Source: Streptomyces sp. MJM8645
Lineage (GTDB): Bacteria > Actinomycetota > Actinomycetes > Streptomycetales > Streptomycetaceae
Length of the DNA stretch: 64,000 bases
Assembly: GCF_001625365.1 (NCBI RefSeq)
Contig: NZ_LJJF01000003.1
Coordinates: 1 to 64,000 of the forward strand
Direction: 5' to 3'
Under the pieces are notes generated by a model that worked only from the letters and a program-made list of their open reading frames with translations, was not told the origin of the DNA and did not search any database. Of the stretch, positions 24,909 through 33,838 are shown piece by piece. Made by a program: the position numbers and the translations under genes. The stretch's first letter is position 1; each line of letters opens with the position of its first letter.

Positions 24909-27656
24909 GTGCCCCGTCGTTCCCGCACGTCCACAGCACTCGGCATCAGCGCCACCGCCGTGGTGGCGCTGGCCCTGGCCGCGCCGCCCGCGCTGGCCGG
25001 GCCCGCGACCGCCCCCGACCCGGTGCCCTCCCTGGTGGCCGGTCAGGACACCGCCGCCCCGCAGCTGGTCACCGGCCTGGCCGAGCCGGCCGTCGGCAGC
25101 CCCGCCGACGCCGCCCGCGCCCACCTCGCGGCCCACGCCGACCGCTACCACGTCGACCCCGGCGAGCTGGCCGAGGTCGGCTCCGAGAGCACCCCCGACG
25201 GCCGGCGCACCGTCAGGTTCGAGCAGCGCCACGACGGCGTGCCCGTGTTCGGCGCGCAGTACCTGGTGCACCTGACGGGCGAGGGCGCCGGGCAGCGCGT
25301 CGAGTCGGTCGGCGGCAAGTACTTCACCGGCCTGACCGTGCCGACCACCGCCACCGTCCCGGCCGCCGCCCTGCGGGACCTGGCGCTCGGCTCCGTCCAG
25401 GACCCGAAGGCCCGGGCCGCGGCCACCGCCGAGGACCACGGCCTGGTCGTCCTGCCGGACGGCGCCGGACGGCTCGCCCAGCGCTTCACCGTGCACGCCG
25501 CCGACCCGGCGACCGGGGGGCCGGCGGCCCGCGAGGTCTTCGTGGACGCCAACGTCGGCGTGGTCGCCCTCGCCTACGACACCCGCGCCCCGCTCCCGGC
25601 GGCGGCGCCTCCCGCCGGGAGCGCCGCGGCCGGCCTCGAACCCGCCACCGGGACCGCGCCGGACGCCCGCGGCAACTCCGCCAAGGTGAACATCGCCCGC
25701 CTGCCGGACGGCAGTTACCAGCTCACCGACCTCACCCGGCCCGCCACCATCACCACCTACGACGCGGGCGGCCGGGACGAGATGGACTTCGGCGGCGGCA
25801 TCCCCGCCGACCTCCCCCCGGCCCACTCCCCCGGCCCGGACTTCCCGGCCTCCGCCGGCACCAGCGGCGCCACCGACGCCAGTGTCAACGCCGGTATCGT
25901 GTACGACTTCTACCACGACCGCTTCGGCCGCAACGGCCTGGACGGCAAGGGCGGCGCGATCACCTCCGTCGTCAACGTGACCCAGGACGGCGCCCCCTAC
26001 GCCAACGCGTACTGGGACGGGAAGAAGATGGTCTACGGCAGCGGGGGCCCCAACTACTACCCGTTCTCCGCCGCCCTCGACATCGCCGGGCACGAGATGA
26101 CCCACGGCGTCATATCGAACACCGCCGACCTGGCCGGCATGGGCCAGGCCGGCGCGATGAACGAGGGGCTCGCCGACTACTTCGGCAACGCCATCGAGGT
26201 CACCGCCCGCGGCATGTCCATGAACGACCCGGCGGCGGCGCTGCTCGGCGAGAGCAAGTGCCGCACCGGCACCCCGCAGGCCTGCGCGGACCGGCGGATG
26301 GACGACCACCGCACCACCGTGAACGACTACCTCGGCGGCACGGTCGACAACGGCGGACAGCACCTCAACGCCACCATCTTCAGCGGCGCCCTGTGGGACA
26401 TCCGGCGCACCCTCGACCCGCTCACCGCCGACCGGGTGGTCTACCGGGCGCTCACCGCCTACCTCACCCCGCTCGACGACTTCGTGGCCGGGCGCAACGC
26501 GGCACTGGCGGCCGGCCGCGACCTCGGCCTCAGCCACGCCCAACTGCGCACCGTGGCAGCCGCGTTCGACGCGCACGGGATCAAGGCCGGCTGGGAGAGC
26601 CGGATCGGCATGGACAGCCGCACGCTGGCCCGCAACCTCTCCTACTCGATGGCGCCCCCGGCCGCCGGCGGCGGGCACTGGGTGGCGATGGCCCCCGCCC
26701 CCGACCCGGTCAAGGGCACGGGCGGCACCCTGCCCGGCACCACCGCGCTGTACACCGGCTCCACCACCGGGCGCGGCGCCCCCGTCCGGCTCAGCCCCGA
26801 CGACGGCCGCTACCACAGCTGGCCCTCCACCGACGGCACCAACGCCGTGTGGAAGGCCATCGGCACCACCGCCAAGGACCACAGCCGGGAGCTGCTGACC
26901 GCACCGCTGTCCGGCGCCGGCCCGGTCCGCAGCCTGTTCCGCGCCGACGGGAAGGAGCCCGGCAACCCGCAGGTCTCCGGCGGCGACATCGCCTTCACCG
27001 TGCACGACTTCGCCGCCGGCCGCACCAGCCTGTGGCTGTCCCACGACGGGGCCCCCGCGGTCGAACTGCCGCTGGCCGACGGGCACCACCCGGACGACCT
27101 CACCCTCAAGGACGGCTACCTCGCCTGGACCGAGTCCTGGCAGGACGGGCAGCAGTACGTCACCGCGCCGACCGTCTACTCGATCGCCGCCGGCAAGGTC
27201 ACCGCGCAGTACACCGCGCACGCCGCCCCCGGCGCCGCCGCGAGCACCGCCTCCTCCGCCCGGCTCGCCGGCGGACGGCTGCTGTGGCTGGACACCCCCG
27301 CCGGCGCGACCGCCCGCGCCTCCATCCGCTCCGGCGCCCTGGACGGCTCCGGCGTGACCGAGGTGATGGCCGCCGACTCGCCGAACGCCCCGACGCGCGG
27401 CAGCGACCTCACCGCCTCCGACCAGGCCGTCACCTACAAGGTCGAGAGCACCAAGCCCGCCGGCGGCTGGACCAACGCCGCGCTGCCCAAGCTCTGGCAG
27501 CTCCCGACCGGCGGCGGCACCCCGCAGCGCCTCTCCTGCGACCGGGGCGGCCAGGACCAGCCCGCGGCCGACCAGGGCACCCGGGTGGTCTGGCTGGACT
27601 CCACCCCCGGCCGCACCGACCTGGTCGTGCGCGACCGCGCGGCGGGCACCTGCTGA
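24909..27656 (+). CDS. Secreted M4-family (thermolysin-like) metallopeptidase with beta-propeller-like C-terminus
   Basis: 915 residues from GTG with GAGAGGA upstream. A signal peptide (about 1-32, ending ALAGPA) and FTP-like propeptide (RRTVRFEQRHDGVPVFG) precede the catalytic domain. The zinc motif HEMTH is near 394, and NEGLADYFGN about 23 residues later gives the third ligand. The DNGGQHLNATIFSGALWD active-site region is present. A 310-residue C-terminal region after about 600 has repeated WPSTDGTNAVWK, NPQVSGGDIAFT and TRVVWLDSTPG blades, suggesting a TolB-like propeller. Most M4 enzymes end soon after the catalytic domain. Secreted protein degradation is likely. Confidence 0.9.
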   Translation: MPRRSRTSTALGISATAVVALALAAPPALAGPATAPDPVPSLVAGQDTAAPQLVTGLAEPAVGSPADAARAHLAAHADRYHVDPGELAEVGSESTPDGRRTVRFEQRHDGVPVFGAQYLVHLTGEGAGQRVESVGGKYFTGLTVPTTATVPAAALRDLALGSVQDPKARAAATAEDHGLVVLPDGAGRLAQRFTVHAADPATGGPAAREVFVDANVGVVALAYDTRAPLPAAAPPAGSAAAGLEPATGTAPDARGNSAKVNIARLPDGSYQLTDLTRPATITTYDAGGRDEMDFGGGIPADLPPAHSPGPDFPASAGTSGATDASVNAGIVYDFYHDRFGRNGLDGKGGAITSVVNVTQDGAPYANAYWDGKKMVYGSGGPNYYPFSAALDIAGHEMTHGVISNTADLAGMGQAGAMNEGLADYFGNAIEVTARGMSMNDPAAALLGESKCRTGTPQACADRRMDDHRTTVNDYLGGTVDNGGQHLNATIFSGALWDIRRTLDPLTADRVVYRALTAYLTPLDDFVAGRNAALAAGRDLGLSHAQLRTVAAAFDAHGIKAGWESRIGMDSRTLARNLSYSMAPPAAGGGHWVAMAPAPDPVKGTGGTLPGTTALYTGSTTGRGAPVRLSPDDGRYHSWPSTDGTNAVWKAIGTTAKDHSRELLTAPLSGAGPVRSLFRADGKEPGNPQVSGGDIAFTVHDFAAGRTSLWLSHDGAPAVELPLADGHHPDDLTLKDGYLAWTESWQDGQQYVTAPTVYSIAAGKVTAQYTAHAAPGAAASTASSARLAGGRLLWLDTPAGATARASIRSGALDGSGVTEVMAADSPNAPTRGSDLTASDQAVTYKVESTKPAGGWTNAALPKLWQLPTGGGTPQRLSCDRGGQDQPAADQGTRVVWLDSTPGRTDLVVRDRAAGTC

Positions 27657-27668
27657 CCACCCTTCCCT

Positions 27669-27689
27669 GACCCCCACCCCCCAGGGGTC
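27669..27689. terminator. Weak hairpin between convergent M4 protease and LuxR genes
   Basis: GACCCC (27669-27674) can pair with GGGGTC (27684-27689) around a 9-nt C-rich loop, just after the protease stop and before the end of the convergent regulator gene. The stem is short, so this is tentative. Confidence 0.35.
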
Positions 27690-27707
27690 CGGCCCGGCGC
27701 GGACGGC

Positions 27708-28778
27708 TCACAGCCAGCCGCGCCGGGCCGCCTGCACGCCCGCCTGGAAACGCGTGGTGGCCCCCAGCTGGGCCAGCAGCGCCGAGACCCGGCGCACCAC
27801 CGTGCGCCGCCCCAGCCCCAGCCGCCGGGCGATGGCGTCGTCCGTGGCACCACTGGCCATCAGGGTCAGGATGCGGCGGTCCCGCTCACCGATCTGCAGG
27901 TCGACGGCGGACACCGACGCCGGGACGGCCAGCCGCCAGAGCGTCTCGAACACCGCGGCCAGCGCCCGCAGCAGGCCCGAGGGCCGGATCAGCAGCGAGA
28001 CGACGCCCGGGCGCCCGTCGGCCGCCAGCGTGACGATCGCCAGGTCGTCGTCGCCCAGGGCCAGCTTGAGCGGCGGCTCGTCCAGCGTGCGGGCCTGCTC
28101 CCCCGCCTCGACCATGCGCGCCATGTTGGGGCCCGCGACCGGGTCGTCGAAGGCGCAGCCGTGGTAGATCGAGCGGTAGACGACCCCGGCGGCCATCCGC
28201 TGGCGCTGCAGCACCTCCTGGTCGAGGTAGTAGGCCGAACTGCCGGAGTAGGGCGGCACGTCGATGACCCGCACCTGGTGGCGGGCGGCGAGCTGGAGGC
28301 GCCGGCTGGCCGCCAGCACCTGGGCGGCGTCCTCGACCACCTCCAGGGCGCCGTAGGTGCCGGCGTCGCGCCGGGCGAAGCGGTAGAGGCGCTCCAGTTC
28401 CGCCCCGGCCCGGCGCGCCGTGGCCTGCCGGACGGCGTCGCTCTGCAGCACCGCCTCGACCACCCGGCCGGGCGGGAGCGCCTCCCAGGCGCGGTCGCGG
28501 TCGCGGTGGCCGTTGCCACGCGGGCCGTCGTCGAAGTGGCCGTCACCGCAATGGCCGTCGTCGCGGTGACCGTCGTCGCGCGGGCCCTCGCCGTTGCAGG
28601 CCACGACGACGCCCTCGTCGGCGAGTTCCCTGAGCACGGCCAGGACGGCGCCCTCGCCGAGGCCGACCCCGGCCGCCAGCTCCGCCGCCCGCGCCTGCGG
28701 ACGGCCGACCAGGCAGCGGTAGACCCGGCCGCGTTCGGAGTCGGGATCCAGCACGTCGTGCACGACGTCCCCCGTCAT
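27708..28778 (-). CDS. LuxR-type regulator with TrmB-like N-terminus and a His/Asp-rich insertion
   Basis: 356 residues. The N-terminal winged helix (RVYRCLVGRPQARAAELAAG) resembles TrmB-type sugar-sensing regulators. A middle effector region covers about 100-280 and a C-terminal LuxR HTH reads ILTLMASGATDDAIARRLGLG and VVRRVSALLAQLGA. Between the N-terminal HTH and the middle region, residues 64-97 hold a tract of GHRDDGH-like repeats with five His and many Asp. ATG at 28778 is chosen because upstream in-frame sequence is simple repeat. It lies between secreted enzymes and may regulate them (inference). Confidence 0.85.
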   Translation of the reverse strand: MTGDVVHDVLDPDSERGRVYRCLVGRPQARAAELAAGVGLGEGAVLAVLRELADEGVVVACNGEGPRDDGHRDDGHCGDGHFDDGPRGNGHRDRDRAWEALPPGRVVEAVLQSDAVRQATARRAGAELERLYRFARRDAGTYGALEVVEDAAQVLAASRRLQLAARHQVRVIDVPPYSGSSAYYLDQEVLQRQRMAAGVVYRSIYHGCAFDDPVAGPNMARMVEAGEQARTLDEPPLKLALGDDDLAIVTLAADGRPGVVSLLIRPSGLLRALAAVFETLWRLAVPASVSAVDLQIGERDRRILTLMASGATDDAIARRLGLGRRTVVRRVSALLAQLGATTRFQAGVQAARRGWL

Positions 28779-28779
28779 C

Positions 28780-28872
28780 GTGTCGGTGTATCGGTGTGTC
28801 GGCGTATCGGTGTGTCCGTCTGCCGGTGTGTCGGCCCGTCCGCTCGTCGGTTTGTCGGCTTGTCGTTGTACC
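28780..28872. repeat. Degenerate 8-bp repeat (CGGTGTGT/CGGTGTAT) upstream of the LuxR-type gene
   Basis: Roughly ten units of CGGTGTRT or CGTCNGTN follow one another immediately upstream of the regulator ATG on its 5' side. The reading frame is open on both strands here only because of the repeat. This leaves about 180 bp for the promoter of the rightward esterase gene. Confidence 0.7.
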
Positions 28873-29054
28873 GGTGTCGCCCGGACGGGCCGTCGGAGGC
28901 TACCCACGCCGGTGGCGCACATGCGCCAGTGGCCCAGGTGCGCCGCAGGGCGCTCTGGCGGACCGCGAGGTGATCTCGCAAGAGTTGTCGGTGTTCAGAC
29001 AGCTCCAGCGGTTCCCCCCGGGAACGGCGGCACCCTCACGGCCAAGGACAACCC

Positions 29055-30170
29055 ATGACACCAGCCCAGCCCGCCCGGCGCCCGCCCGTACGGCCCCTGC
29101 GCGCCCGGCTCCGGCACGCCAAGGCGGCCGTCGCCGCCCTGGCCGCCTGCCTCCTGCTGCTGGGCGTGCCCGCCGCGCACGCCGAGGCCCCCGCCCCGCC
29201 GCCGATGAAGGACGGCTTCGGGCTCACCCAGGTCGGCGCCGCCACCGGCAGCGCCACCAACTTCGTGCTCACCGTCACCACACCCCAGGTCGCCGGGGAG
29301 CACACCATCCGGATCCTGCTGCCCGCCGACTACGCGGCCAGCCCGGCCAAGCGCTACCCGGTCCTGTACTTCCTGCACGGCGCCTCGGACAACCCGAGCG
29401 ACCCGGCCCTGGCCTACCCCGCCCTCACCGCCGCGCAGTCGATGATCACCGTCATCCCGGACGGCGGCCTGCGCGGCTGGTACACCGACTGGCTCGACCA
29501 GAACACCGCCGCCGGGGCGCAGAACTGGGAGACCTTCCACCTCGACCAGGTGGTCCCGTTCATCGACGCCAACCTGCGCACCCTGACGGGCCGTAAGAGC
29601 CGGGCCGTCGGCGGCCTGTCGATGGGCGGCTTCGGCGCGCTGCACTACGCGCAGGACCGGCCCCAGCTGTTCGGCCAGGTCCTCACCATGTCCGGCGCGA
29701 ACGACCTCTCCGTGAACGAGATGATCATCCGCGGGGCCGTGGTCGCCACCCTGACCAACGCCGGCACCGTGCTGTGCGGGCCCAGCGACGGGAAGCCCTG
29801 CGGCCTCGACTTCGGCCCCACGGTCTCCAGCGACGCGATCTTCGGCTCGCCGTACCCGGTGTTCAACGCCGACTGGCGCTGGAACGCCGCGGACCCGGTC
29901 TCCCGCCTGGGCGCGCTCACCGACACCGGCATCGCGGTCTACACCGGCAACGGCAACGGCAGCGCCTCCGACATGGAGTTCTGGGCCGAGGGCACCGCCA
30001 AGCGCCTCAAGGACCGCCTGGACGCCCTCGGTTACCGCTACCACTACGTCGACTACGGCAACGGCGCCGGCTGGGGCACCGCCTGCAACGGCGGCCACAG
30101 CGCGGGCTGCTGGGCGCAGGACCTCGTGGACTACGTCCCGCGCCTGGAAGCGGCCTTCGCCGCCGCCTGA
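29055..30170 (+). CDS. Secreted esterase, alpha/beta-hydrolase of the esterase D/antigen 85 family
   Basis: 371 residues. The signal peptide (about 1-43, Arg-rich start, core AALAACLLLLGVP, end AHA) leads to the hydrolase fold: RYPVLYFLHGASDN, VIPDGGLRGWYTDW and nucleophile elbow GLSMGGFGAL with Ser near 190. The late TACNGGHSAGCW supplies the probable His. The conserved fold resembles mycolyltransferases and tributyrin esterases. It is followed after 73 bp by the beta-trefoil protein gene, so the two may be exported together. Confidence 0.88.
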   Translation: MTPAQPARRPPVRPLRARLRHAKAAVAALAACLLLLGVPAAHAEAPAPPPMKDGFGLTQVGAATGSATNFVLTVTTPQVAGEHTIRILLPADYAASPAKRYPVLYFLHGASDNPSDPALAYPALTAAQSMITVIPDGGLRGWYTDWLDQNTAAGAQNWETFHLDQVVPFIDANLRTLTGRKSRAVGGLSMGGFGALHYAQDRPQLFGQVLTMSGANDLSVNEMIIRGAVVATLTNAGTVLCGPSDGKPCGLDFGPTVSSDAIFGSPYPVFNADWRWNAADPVSRLGALTDTGIAVYTGNGNGSASDMEFWAEGTAKRLKDRLDALGYRYHYVDYGNGAGWGTACNGGHSAGCWAQDLVDYVPRLEAAFAAA

Positions 30171-30243
30171 CCGGCCCGCCCTCCTTCTTTCCGCTCCCTC
30201 TCCCTTCTCCCTCTCCCTGTTCCCGACGAAAGGACCCGACCCC

Positions 30244-31347
30244 GTGCTCTCCGCCACGACCCCGAGCCGACCGGCTCCCTGGCTGCGCCTGATCGCGGCC
30301 GTCCTGGTGGCCTGTTGCGCCGCCCTGGGCTTCACCGCCTCCCCGTTCGCGACCGCGCGGGCCCACGCCGCCACGGCGCCGGCCGCCGCCTGCGCCTCCC
30401 CGCAGCAGTGCCTGACCATCAAGTCCCTCAGCAACGGGCGCCAACTCGACGTCCAGAACGGCACCATGGGCGACGGCGCCTACATCGTCACCAACTCGGC
30501 GCCCGGCTACCACCAGTCCTGGCGGCTGAGCGTCGACCCCTCCGACTTCTCCTTCACCATCGTCAACAACGACACCGGCAAGTGCATCGACCTGGCCTTC
30601 TTCACCCCGGCCCTGCGCCAGCAGACCTGCGCCGGGCAGTCCAGCCAGCGGTGGTTCCTGCAGCCGGTCGCCGGGGCCGCCGACGCGTTCATGATCCGCC
30701 ACCTGGGCGACAACACCTGCCTGGACCTGCTGCTCGGCGCCCAGTACGACGACGCCTGGACCGACCAGTACACCTGCAACGGCACCGCCAACCAGCAGTG
30801 GTCCACCGGCTTCCCGCAGGCCGCCCGCAGCCTCGCCGTCGACCACGCCGCCAAGCAGTGCCAGAAGGACGTCTCCTCCTGCTCCTGGGCCGTCAAGAGC
30901 GAGGCCCCCGCGGCACCGCTGCCCAAGATCTGCGTCTCCTCGATCTGGTTCAACAACACCAGCAGCGCCGCCCAGCAGAACTTCGCGGTCACCAACATGA
31001 CCGGCTGGTCCAGCACCCTCGGCGGCGAGATCGGGGCGGAGATCTCCGGCGGCGCCCCCGGCGGCGTCTTCACCACCGCGGTCAAGACCGCCGTCAACTA
31101 CAGCAACGTCTGGCAGGGCTCGACCACCGTCAACAACGCCGTCACCGTCAACGTCCCGCCCCAGCAGTACGGCTGGGTGACGCTGGCCGAACTCGCCCGC
31201 AAGGTCACCGGAAGCTGGACGTTCGACGCCCGCGGCTTCCCGTGGACCGCCGAGGACACCGTCACCGTCCCGCTCACCTCCGACCCCAGCGGCGGCGCCA
31301 CCCTCTACATCGCCAACACCAGCCCCACCTTCACCAGCTGCTCCTGA
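30244..31347 (+). CDS. Secreted ricin-type beta-trefoil protein with possible aerolysin-like C-terminal domain
   Basis: 367 residues from GTG with AAAGGA upstream. The signal peptide ends near ARAHAA (about 43). Residues about 50-195 are a three-lobed lectin trefoil with QSWRLS, SQRWFL and NQQWST (QxW motifs) and paired cysteines. Residues about 225-367 are rich in Thr, Val, Asn and Gly in alternating strands (TTAVKTAVNYSNVWQGST, TVNNAVTVNVPPQQYGWV, DTVTVPLTS), a pattern seen in aerolysin/ETX-MTX2-type pore-forming proteins. The C-terminal assignment is inferred from pattern only; a carbohydrate-binding structural protein is the alternative. Confidence 0.78.
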   Translation: MLSATTPSRPAPWLRLIAAVLVACCAALGFTASPFATARAHAATAPAAACASPQQCLTIKSLSNGRQLDVQNGTMGDGAYIVTNSAPGYHQSWRLSVDPSDFSFTIVNNDTGKCIDLAFFTPALRQQTCAGQSSQRWFLQPVAGAADAFMIRHLGDNTCLDLLLGAQYDDAWTDQYTCNGTANQQWSTGFPQAARSLAVDHAAKQCQKDVSSCSWAVKSEAPAAPLPKICVSSIWFNNTSSAAQQNFAVTNMTGWSSTLGGEIGAEISGGAPGGVFTTAVKTAVNYSNVWQGSTTVNNAVTVNVPPQQYGWVTLAELARKVTGSWTFDARGFPWTAEDTVTVPLTSDPSGGATLYIANTSPTFTSCS

Positions 31348-31371
31348 GCCCCACCGCACGACCGACAGCCA

Positions 31372-31400
31372 GCCGCCGCCCGGCCCCGCCGGGCGGCGGC
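31372..31400 (+). terminator. Hairpin terminator after the trefoil protein gene
   Basis: A perfect 13-bp stem, GCCGCCGCCCGGC with GCCGGGCGGCGGC, closes a CCC loop 25 bp after the stop, followed by CCCCGCTTTCC. It is well placed to end the esterase/trefoil transcript. Confidence 0.7.
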
Positions 31401-31535
31401 CCCGCTTTCCCCCGGCCCTTCCCCCGCCCTGACCTGACCCCGCCCTTCCCTGCCCTGACCTGCTGACAATTGTCACGGTCGGCCGGTGCGCCAGCACACT
31501 GCCGGGCGGGGGCGCGGCGCGGACAGCATGGGGGC

Positions 31536-31958
31536 ATGACCTCCACCGATGTGAACCACCCCGACACCGTTCGGGCCTTCCGCACCATCAGGCGGCTGGT
31601 GTTCGCCTACCTGGGCCTCAGCGTCGTCACCCTGGCGGCCGCCTACGCCCTGCGCGACCACCCCGACCTGGTGAACCCGGCCGTGTGGATCCGCGGCAGC
31701 CTCGTCGTGGCCAGCGCCGTGGTCACGTCCCTGTTCACCACCCGGGCCGCCCGCGGCTCGCGCGCGGCGTACCGGCGGCTGCGGATCATCTCGGCCGTCA
31801 TGATCGCCGCGATCGTCGTGATCATCTGCGTGCCGGGGACCTTCCCGTTCTGGATGAAGGCCGAGCAGGCCCTGTGCGGGCTGGTGCTGGCGGGGGTGGC
31901 CGCCGTGATCAACGGACGCCACCTGCGTACCCTGTTCGCGCGATCCGACGCGACGTGA
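31536..31958 (+). CDS. Four-helix membrane protein co-transcribed with a two-component system
   Basis: 140 residues from ATG (MTSTDVNHPDTVRAF). Four membrane helices lie at about 20-40, 52-72, 83-101 and 110-126, with a short basic loop (RAARGSRAAYRRLR) between helices 2 and 3. The stop overlaps the GTGA start of the kinase gene. It may be an accessory sensor or the target of the adjacent system. No family was recognised with confidence. Confidence 0.75.
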   Translation: MTSTDVNHPDTVRAFRTIRRLVFAYLGLSVVTLAAAYALRDHPDLVNPAVWIRGSLVVASAVVTSLFTTRAARGSRAAYRRLRIISAVMIAAIVVIICVPGTFPFWMKAEQALCGLVLAGVAAVINGRHLRTLFARSDAT

Positions 31959-33193
31959 GGCAGGCGAGGGTGGACGAGGACACGCAGGCGCCCCTCCCCG
32001 GGCACGCCGCCGCGGAGCGCGCCACAGGGGAGCGCGCCCCGCAGCGGTGGGTGCAGGGCTGGCGGCGGATCATGCTGGGCGCCGGGATGCTGGTCTACCC
32101 GTGCCTGACCGCCGTCGCCGTGAACGACAACGTGTCCGGGGCGGCCCTGGTCGCCGGGTACGCGGTCGTCGGCGCGTTCTGCCTCTGCTTCGTCCTCACC
32201 GCCACCGCGATGGTCCGCGGCCGGCGGCGGCAGGTGCTCCTGCTGCTGGCGGTGATGAGCGCGCTGTTCCTGGCCGCGCTGCCGTTCGCCCACGAGAACG
32301 CGTTCTACCTCGCCACCGTCGTGGTCTCCTTCGTTGCCGTGCTGCGGCGCCGCCACGCCACCCGGGTGACCGCCGCCGCCACCCTGGCCGCCCTGCTGGT
32401 GCCGTGGGCGGTGCCCGCCTGGCACACCGGGCCCGGCACCTTCCAGGCGCTGGCGCTGCTGTTCACCGTGCTCACCACGGGGGCGTTCGCGGAGATCGCC
32501 ACCACCAACCAGGCCCTGGTGGCCGCCCGGGCCGAGGTGGCGCGGCTGGCCTCGGAGGCCGAACGCAACCGGATCGCGCGCGACCTGCACGACCTACTCG
32601 GGCACTCGCTCACCGCGATCACCGTCAAGTCCCGCCTGGCCCAGCGCCTCGCCGCCAAGGACCTCGACCAGTCGCTGGCGGAGATGGCCGCGGTGGAGTC
32701 GCTGTCCCGGCAGGCGCTGGCCGACGTCCGGGCCGCGGTCACCGGCTACCGCGACGTCACGCTGGCCGGCGAACTGGCGCGCGGACGCGAACTGCTGCGC
32801 GCCGCCGGGGTGGTCGCCGACCTGCCGACGTCCACCGACCCCGTCGCCACGCAGGACGGGGAACTGTTCGGCTGGGTGGTGCGCGAGGGCCTGACCAACG
32901 TGGTCCGGCACGCCCGGGCCGACCGCTGCACCGTCACCGTCACCGGCTCCTCCGTGGAGATCCGCGACGACGGGACGGGCGCGGACGGCAGGACCGGCGG
33001 GACCGGCGGGGGCGGCGGGACCGGCGAGGGCAGCGGGATCGGGAAGGGCCTGAGGGGGCTGCGGGAACGGGTCGCGGCGGCCGGCGGTACCGTCGAAGCC
33101 GGCCCGCTGAGCCCGCGCGGGTGGCGGCTGCTGGTCACCGTCCCGCCGGGCGCCCGCCACCGGCGCGCCCCCGCCCGGAAAGGGACGACATGA
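31955..33193 (+). CDS. Sensor histidine kinase, DesK-type
   Basis: 412 residues from a GTG overlapping the upstream stop; an alternative GTG lies at 31970. Five or so membrane helices fill about 35-180. The dimerisation segment has NRIARDLHDLLGHSLTAITVKSR with the phospho-His, and a short ATPase domain has REGLTNVVRHARAD. An unusual Gly/Thr-rich linker (GRTGGTGGGGGTGEG, from a GGCGGGACC repeat) interrupts the G2 region before KGLRGLRERV. It is 4 nt overlapped with its regulator gene. Confidence 0.92.
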   Translation: MRQARVDEDTQAPLPGHAAAERATGERAPQRWVQGWRRIMLGAGMLVYPCLTAVAVNDNVSGAALVAGYAVVGAFCLCFVLTATAMVRGRRRQVLLLLAVMSALFLAALPFAHENAFYLATVVVSFVAVLRRRHATRVTAAATLAALLVPWAVPAWHTGPGTFQALALLFTVLTTGAFAEIATTNQALVAARAEVARLASEAERNRIARDLHDLLGHSLTAITVKSRLAQRLAAKDLDQSLAEMAAVESLSRQALADVRAAVTGYRDVTLAGELARGRELLRAAGVVADLPTSTDPVATQDGELFGWVVREGLTNVVRHARADRCTVTVTGSSVEIRDDGTGADGRTGGTGGGGGTGEGSGIGKGLRGLRERVAAAGGTVEAGPLSPRGWRLLVTVPPGARHRRAPARKGTT

Positions 33194-33798
33194 CGATCCG
33201 CCTGCTGCTCGCCGAGGACCAGGAACTGGTCCGCACCGCGCTGTGCGCCCTGCTCGACCTGGAGGACGGCTTCGAGGTGGTCGCCACCGTCGGGCGCGGC
33301 GACCAGGTCGTCGACGCGGCCCGCGAACACCGGCCCGACGTGGCCCTCCTGGACATCGAGATGCCCGGCCTCGACGGCCTGGCCGCCGCCGCCGTCCTGG
33401 CCCAGCAGGTGCCCGGCTGCCGGGTCGTCATCCTCACCACCTTCGGACGCGCCGGCTACCTGCGCCGGGCGATGGAGGCGGGCGCGGTCGGCTTCGTCGT
33501 CAAGGACGCGCCGGCCGAAGTCCTCGCCGACGCCATCCGCCGGGTCGCGGCGGGCGAACGCGTGGTGGATCCGGAACTGGCCGCGGCCACCCTGGCGGCC
33601 GGCGCCTCCCCGCTCACCGCCCGCGAACGCGACGTGCTGAACGCCTCCCGCTCCGGGGCCGGCGTCGCCGAGATCGCCGGCAAGCTCTACCTCTCGGAGG
33701 GCACCGTGCGCAACTACTTCTCCTCCGCCATCGCCAAGACCGCCACCCGCAACCGCACCGAGGCCCTGCGCACCGCCGATGACCGCGGCTGGCTCTGA
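33190..33798 (+). CDS. DesR-type response regulator
   Basis: 202 residues. The receiver has Glu-Asp at 9-10, phospho-Asp in VALLDIEMPGLDG, Thr in ILTTF and Lys in VVKDAPAE. The LuxR-type HTH reads LTARERDVLNASRSGAGVAEIAG and LSEGTVRNYFSSAIAKTATRNR, as in DesR-like regulators of membrane-lipid genes. ATGA overlap with the kinase. The likely target is the membrane protein/TCS operon itself or a nearby gene; no desaturase gene is in the window. Confidence 0.93.
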   Translation: MTIRLLLAEDQELVRTALCALLDLEDGFEVVATVGRGDQVVDAAREHRPDVALLDIEMPGLDGLAAAAVLAQQVPGCRVVILTTFGRAGYLRRAMEAGAVGFVVKDAPAEVLADAIRRVAAGERVVDPELAAATLAAGASPLTARERDVLNASRSGAGVAEIAGKLYLSEGTVRNYFSSAIAKTATRNRTEALRTADDRGWL

Positions 33799-33838
33799 CA
33801 CCGCCGGACGACGGGCGCAGGGCTGCCCGGGACGGGCG

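Noticed and set aside
24006..27677. 1223-residue minus-strand frame
   Set aside because: Its last 217 residues are the methyltransferase; the rest is a Gly/Val-rich shadow of the M4 protease on the other strand.
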